Positions 61,641 through 64,000 of a DNA stretch of 64,000 nucleotides are shown here, piece after piece (position 1 is the first letter of the stretch; every line of letters starts with the position of its first letter). Location: contig JABMNN010000093.1 in the NCBI GenBank assembly GCA_013204545.1, positions 1-64,000 of the forward strand. The letters run 5' to 3'. Under the pieces are notes generated by a model, which was not told where the DNA came from, ran no database searches, and was given only the letters and a program-made list of their open reading frames with translations. The stretch comes from Chloroflexota bacterium. GTDB taxonomy: Bacteria > Chloroflexota > Dehalococcoidia > Lucifugimonadales > Lucifugimonadaceae. The translations under genes were made by a program, and so were the position numbers.

Positions 61641-62404
61641 GCAAAATATCCGACCGACTCAATAAACTCGGTCATACTGAACGATCTGGATTTGGCTTTG
61701 GTGCTCGTGCTGTAAGCATAAAAATTCCAGTCATCCTTGTTGCCGTGTCCATTGACAAGGCCAGTGACTCTAACGGACTGACTGCTGACCTTTTCATTCT
61801 GGGTGCCGACTCAAAAGGTGCCGCTCAGACGACCCCTGTCACGAATGCTGAAATCTGGGGTGTCTCAGTGTTGGGAGGATCGGCAAAAGAGATAGACGCC
61901 GCCGTTAAAGAAGGCGCCGATTTTGTCATCATTGAAAGTGACTTGGCTCCGGGCGCAGCATTGCGAGATGACTCGACTGCAAAAGGCTTTGTGGTCGGCC
62001 TAAATGTTACTGAGGACCGTTCAAAAGCGATCGATTCAGGTCCGTTTGATTTCCTCGTAGTCAACGGATTAGACATCGAATTGCCTTTGAATGTCGGTTC
62101 TGTACTCGATGTTCAAGAGCAACTCGCACGGTATTCAAATCATATTTTCTTGCGTGTCAAGGAGATTCCTGATCAGATAAGCCTTGAGCTATTGCGCGAT
62201 ATCGGAATATCAGCCCTTATTTATGAAGCCAAAACAGTCACCGATTCCGATCTGACTGCACTCCGTGAGGCAATTGACCAACTGGAACCCAAGAAACAGA
62301 AAAGTCAGGGAGGGGCAACTCTTCCTCGTACTTCCGACTTGTTCTCCCAAGACGACGACGACGATGATAACGAAGACGAGTTTGAAGACGAGGACTGGGT
62401 TTAA
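61637..62404 (+). CDS. Conserved protein with acidic tail, coupled to PAC2, 255 aa
   Basis: I do not recognise a named family. The protein looks like an incomplete TIM barrel: alternating strands and helices such as AVSIKIPVILVAVSIDK, EIWGVSVLGGSAKEIDAAVK, EGADFVIIESDLAP, FVVGLNVTE, FDFLVVNGLDIELPLNV and IFLRVKEIP. The last ~20 residues are almost all Asp/Glu (DLFSQDDDDDDNEDEFEDED). The TTG start overlaps the PAC2 stop (ATTGA). Shared acidic tails of both proteins suggest a physical pair. Confidence 0.75.
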   Translation: MSKISDRLNKLGHTERSGFGFGARAVSIKIPVILVAVSIDKASDSNGLTADLFILGADSKGAAQTTPVTNAEIWGVSVLGGSAKEIDAAVKEGADFVIIESDLAPGAALRDDSTAKGFVVGLNVTEDRSKAIDSGPFDFLVVNGLDIELPLNVGSVLDVQEQLARYSNHIFLRVKEIPDQISLELLRDIGISALIYEAKTVTDSDLTALREAIDQLEPKKQKSQGGATLPRTSDLFSQDDDDDDNEDEFEDEDWV

Positions 62405-62474
62405 GGCTATTGAGACCACTCACAGGTTTCAGACGTAGAAGTCTGAAATGACGTGCGACTAGCAGGAAATCACT

Positions 62475-63500
62475 ATGACTAATTACACGATTATCGGGCT
62501 TGGACGAATCGGAACTTCACTCGGTATGGCTATACGTGGCGGAGGCAAAGATCGGGTCATTGGATACGATACTGATAACGGTGCACAAAGCATGGCTCAG
62601 CGCATGGGGGCAGTCGACGCTGTTGAGTGGAACATAGACAAAGCAGTTGCCGATGCTGATGTAGTGATTGCAGCGACTCCTGCAGGATCGCTTTATGACG
62701 TGTTCGAAGGCATATCACGCCATCTCAAGGCCGGAGCTGTTGTAACCGACACATCTCCTGCAAAACGAGCAGTTATGGAATGGGCAAAAGAACTGTTGCC
62801 ACCAAACGTTGGTTATGTTGGCGGCAACCCATTGACGGGTGCGTCGATTCGTGAACAAAAAGAAGCATCCGGCTACATCTTTCACAACGCAAAATGGGCC
62901 GTTGTAGCTCCACCTACCGCAGATCAGCACTCGATACGAGCACTTACCGATCTCATCGAAAACGTTGGTGCGAAACCGGTGTTTATGGATGCATATGAAC
63001 ACGATTCGTTCTCAGCTGCAACAAGCGGTCTTCCTGCTGTCGTTTCAGCTGCAGTGATGAATGCAGTCAGTACTTCCCCTTCATGGTCGGAAATTAGCAG
63101 ATTTGTTGGCAGCGATTTCGATCACATCACAACACCCGCATCGAGCGATCCGGCTTCGTCTCAAAGTGCGGCAGCGACAAATGCTGATATGCTCGCCCAC
63201 TGGATCGATCAACTAATCGAGCGATTTCAGGTGATTCGAGATGGATTGTTGGATGATGAAGCCAGATTTGCCCCCGACGGAGTTCTTGCCGAATCGTTTA
63301 TACAAGCGTGGGAGCAGCGTGCACGACTTGAAGCTGGTGTTGCCGATCGTCGACCAGAATCTGACGAACGCTCTCCTATTCCGTCTTCTAGCGACAACAT
63401 GATGGGACTTTTTTTTGGCAGTCGTGTTGCTAAGGCGATGGGCGCAGGTCGAGACAAGAAAAAAGACTCGACGAAATATGATCGTCGCAGAATGAATTAG
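62475..63500 (+). CDS. tyrA: Prephenate/arogenate dehydrogenase family protein
   Basis: NAD(P)-dependent oxidative decarboxylase for tyrosine synthesis, 341 residues. The Rossmann motif is YTIIGLGRIGTSLGMAIRGG. VVTDTSPAKRAVMEWAKELL matches the conserved D-x-x-S-x-K region. The next motif, usually GGHPxAG with a catalytic His, reads VGGNPLTGASIREQKEA, with Asn in place of His. The helical dimer domain follows (DSFSAATSGLPAVVSAAVMN). The C-terminal ~50 residues are basic and low-complexity. It lies 10 bases before aroA on the same strand, so an aromatic amino acid role is supported even with the changed residue. Confidence 0.85.
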   Translation: MTNYTIIGLGRIGTSLGMAIRGGGKDRVIGYDTDNGAQSMAQRMGAVDAVEWNIDKAVADADVVIAATPAGSLYDVFEGISRHLKAGAVVTDTSPAKRAVMEWAKELLPPNVGYVGGNPLTGASIREQKEASGYIFHNAKWAVVAPPTADQHSIRALTDLIENVGAKPVFMDAYEHDSFSAATSGLPAVVSAAVMNAVSTSPSWSEISRFVGSDFDHITTPASSDPASSQSAAATNADMLAHWIDQLIERFQVIRDGLLDDEARFAPDGVLAESFIQAWEQRARLEAGVADRRPESDERSPIPSSSDNMMGLFFGSRVAKAMGAGRDKKKDSTKYDRRRMN

Positions 63501-63510
63501 TAGAACTCGT

Positions 63511-64000
63511 ATGTCAGTAACTATTGCACGGCCGCGGTCACTTCGAGGAGAAATTATTGCTCCCGGTGACAAATCTGTTTCACATAGAGCGATCATGTTC
63601 AATGCCCTGTCTAACACTGGTACAGCCACCGTTACCAATTTCTCACCAGGTGCTGACTGTACCTCTACGGTCGAGATCATGCGCGCTCTTGGCGTGGAGA
63701 TAACCCGAGAGCCTGGAAAGAATGGTATGGGAGACAGCTTGACCGTAAAAGGGGTAGGACTCAACGGTCTCACGGAACCTATCGATATTCTTGACGCTGG
63801 AAATAGCGGAACTACTACTCGATTGATGTCTGGCATTCTTGCAGGTCGCGACATGCTAGCGATACTTACGGGTGATGATTCTCTAAAGTCTCGTCCCATG
63901 GGACGAGTTGTCGCTCCGCTTACTAACATGGGAGCTGTAATCACCGGACGTGCTGACAATACTCTCGCCCCTCTCGTTTTCCACGGCGGTTCGTTACACG
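63511..64000 (+). CDS. aroA: 5-Enolpyruvylshikimate-3-phosphate synthase AroA (N-terminal part, runs off the window)
   Basis: The frame is open from the ATG at 63511 to the end of the window, about 163 codons. It reads MSVTIARPRSLRGEIIAPGD, KSVSHRAIMFNALS, GADCTSTVEIMRALGVEI, DILDAGNSGTTTRLMSGILA and LKSRPMGRVVAPLTNMGA. These are the N-terminal phosphate-binding and hinge motifs of EPSP synthase (K-S-x-S-H-R, LDxGNSGTTxRL, RPM). It follows tyrA by 10 bases. The C-terminal domain lies outside the window. Confidence 0.95.
   Translation, partial: MSVTIARPRSLRGEIIAPGDKSVSHRAIMFNALSNTGTATVTNFSPGADCTSTVEIMRALGVEITREPGKNGMGDSLTVKGVGLNGLTEPIDILDAGNSGTTTRLMSGILAGRDMLAILTGDDSLKSRPMGRVVAPLTNMGAVITGRADNTLAPLVFHGGSLH

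Noticed and set aside
1-64000. Insertion sequences, CRISPR arrays, rRNA genes
   Set aside because: No transposase, no regular repeat-spacer array and no rRNA sequence was recognised in the window.

Overview
The window looks like a chromosome segment of a marine Chloroflexota bacterium, most likely the SAR202 group. This is inference from gene content, not from a marker phylogeny: several enolase-superfamily enzymes, three D-2-hydroxyacid dehydrogenases, an F420-type (deazaflavin) oxidoreductase, a corrinoid methyl-transfer operon, an IlvD/Edd dehydratase with aldo/keto reductase and tartrate-dehydrogenase-like partners, frequent TTG/GTG starts, and base composition near 47-50% GC. The first ~640 bases are foreign: about 70% GC, coding for the C-terminal part of an alphaproteobacterial-type AroC and an SppA-like N-terminus. 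The contig therefore starts with a chimeric aroC, either a misassembly or a recombination.

Layout: 0-5.7 kb, minus strand, aroC-aroE-ruvX-alaS. 6-13.3 kb, minus strand, housekeeping genes: mscS, a zinc-ribbon protein, an ATC-hydrolase-like protein, thiolase, RNase D and ComM. 13.5-15.6 kb, a single-domain response regulator, a small membrane protein and a C45 Ntn-hydrolase. 15.7-20.6 kb, sugar-acid catabolism. 20.8-25 kb, a Dpp-type ABC importer (lipoprotein receptor plus two permeases, one frameshifted) with no ATPase genes and a terminator at its end. 26.4-32.4 kb, plus strand, a corrinoid methyl-transfer operon. It holds a PF13769-like protein, a homocysteine S-methyltransferase domain, an unknown protein, a MtaA/CmuA-type methyltransferase, a free-standing B12-binding corrinoid protein, a small four-Cys protein and a 2Fe-2S/ASKHA corrinoid activator. 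33.7-38.3 kb, a MoxR / DUF58 / transglutaminase-like operon whose transglutaminase has lost its catalytic Cys.

40.1-57.6 kb is an accessory island of catabolic genes: two enolase-superfamily enzymes, an amidohydrolase, an MFS carrier, an HpcH aldolase, a TPP-dependent E1 alpha/beta pair, an NHL propeller and a 2-hydroxyacid dehydrogenase. They are interleaved with decaying genes (a GH-like propeller, a HAD dehalogenase, a Gfo/Idh oxidoreductase and a tyrosine recombinase; a VOC pseudogene lies just outside the left edge). Between the gene blocks lie fragments of tRNA-Lys(UUU), from well preserved (51.2, 54.8, 56.4 kb) to strongly degenerate (40.6, 43.7, 46.6 kb). I read this as serial insertion of small tRNA-targeting elements that left a row of tRNA-bounded catabolic cassettes. 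The right edge is a decayed tyrosine recombinase next to an intact tRNA-Thr(CGU).

57.7-64 kb returns to backbone: an F420-type reductase, two lipoproteins, a YprB-type RNase H fold protein, a PAC2 protein coupled to an acidic-tailed unknown protein, tyrA and the start of aroA. The two features most worth study are the corrinoid operon, which looks like a split methyl-transfer or methionine-synthase system with its own reactivase, and the tRNA-remnant cassette array.
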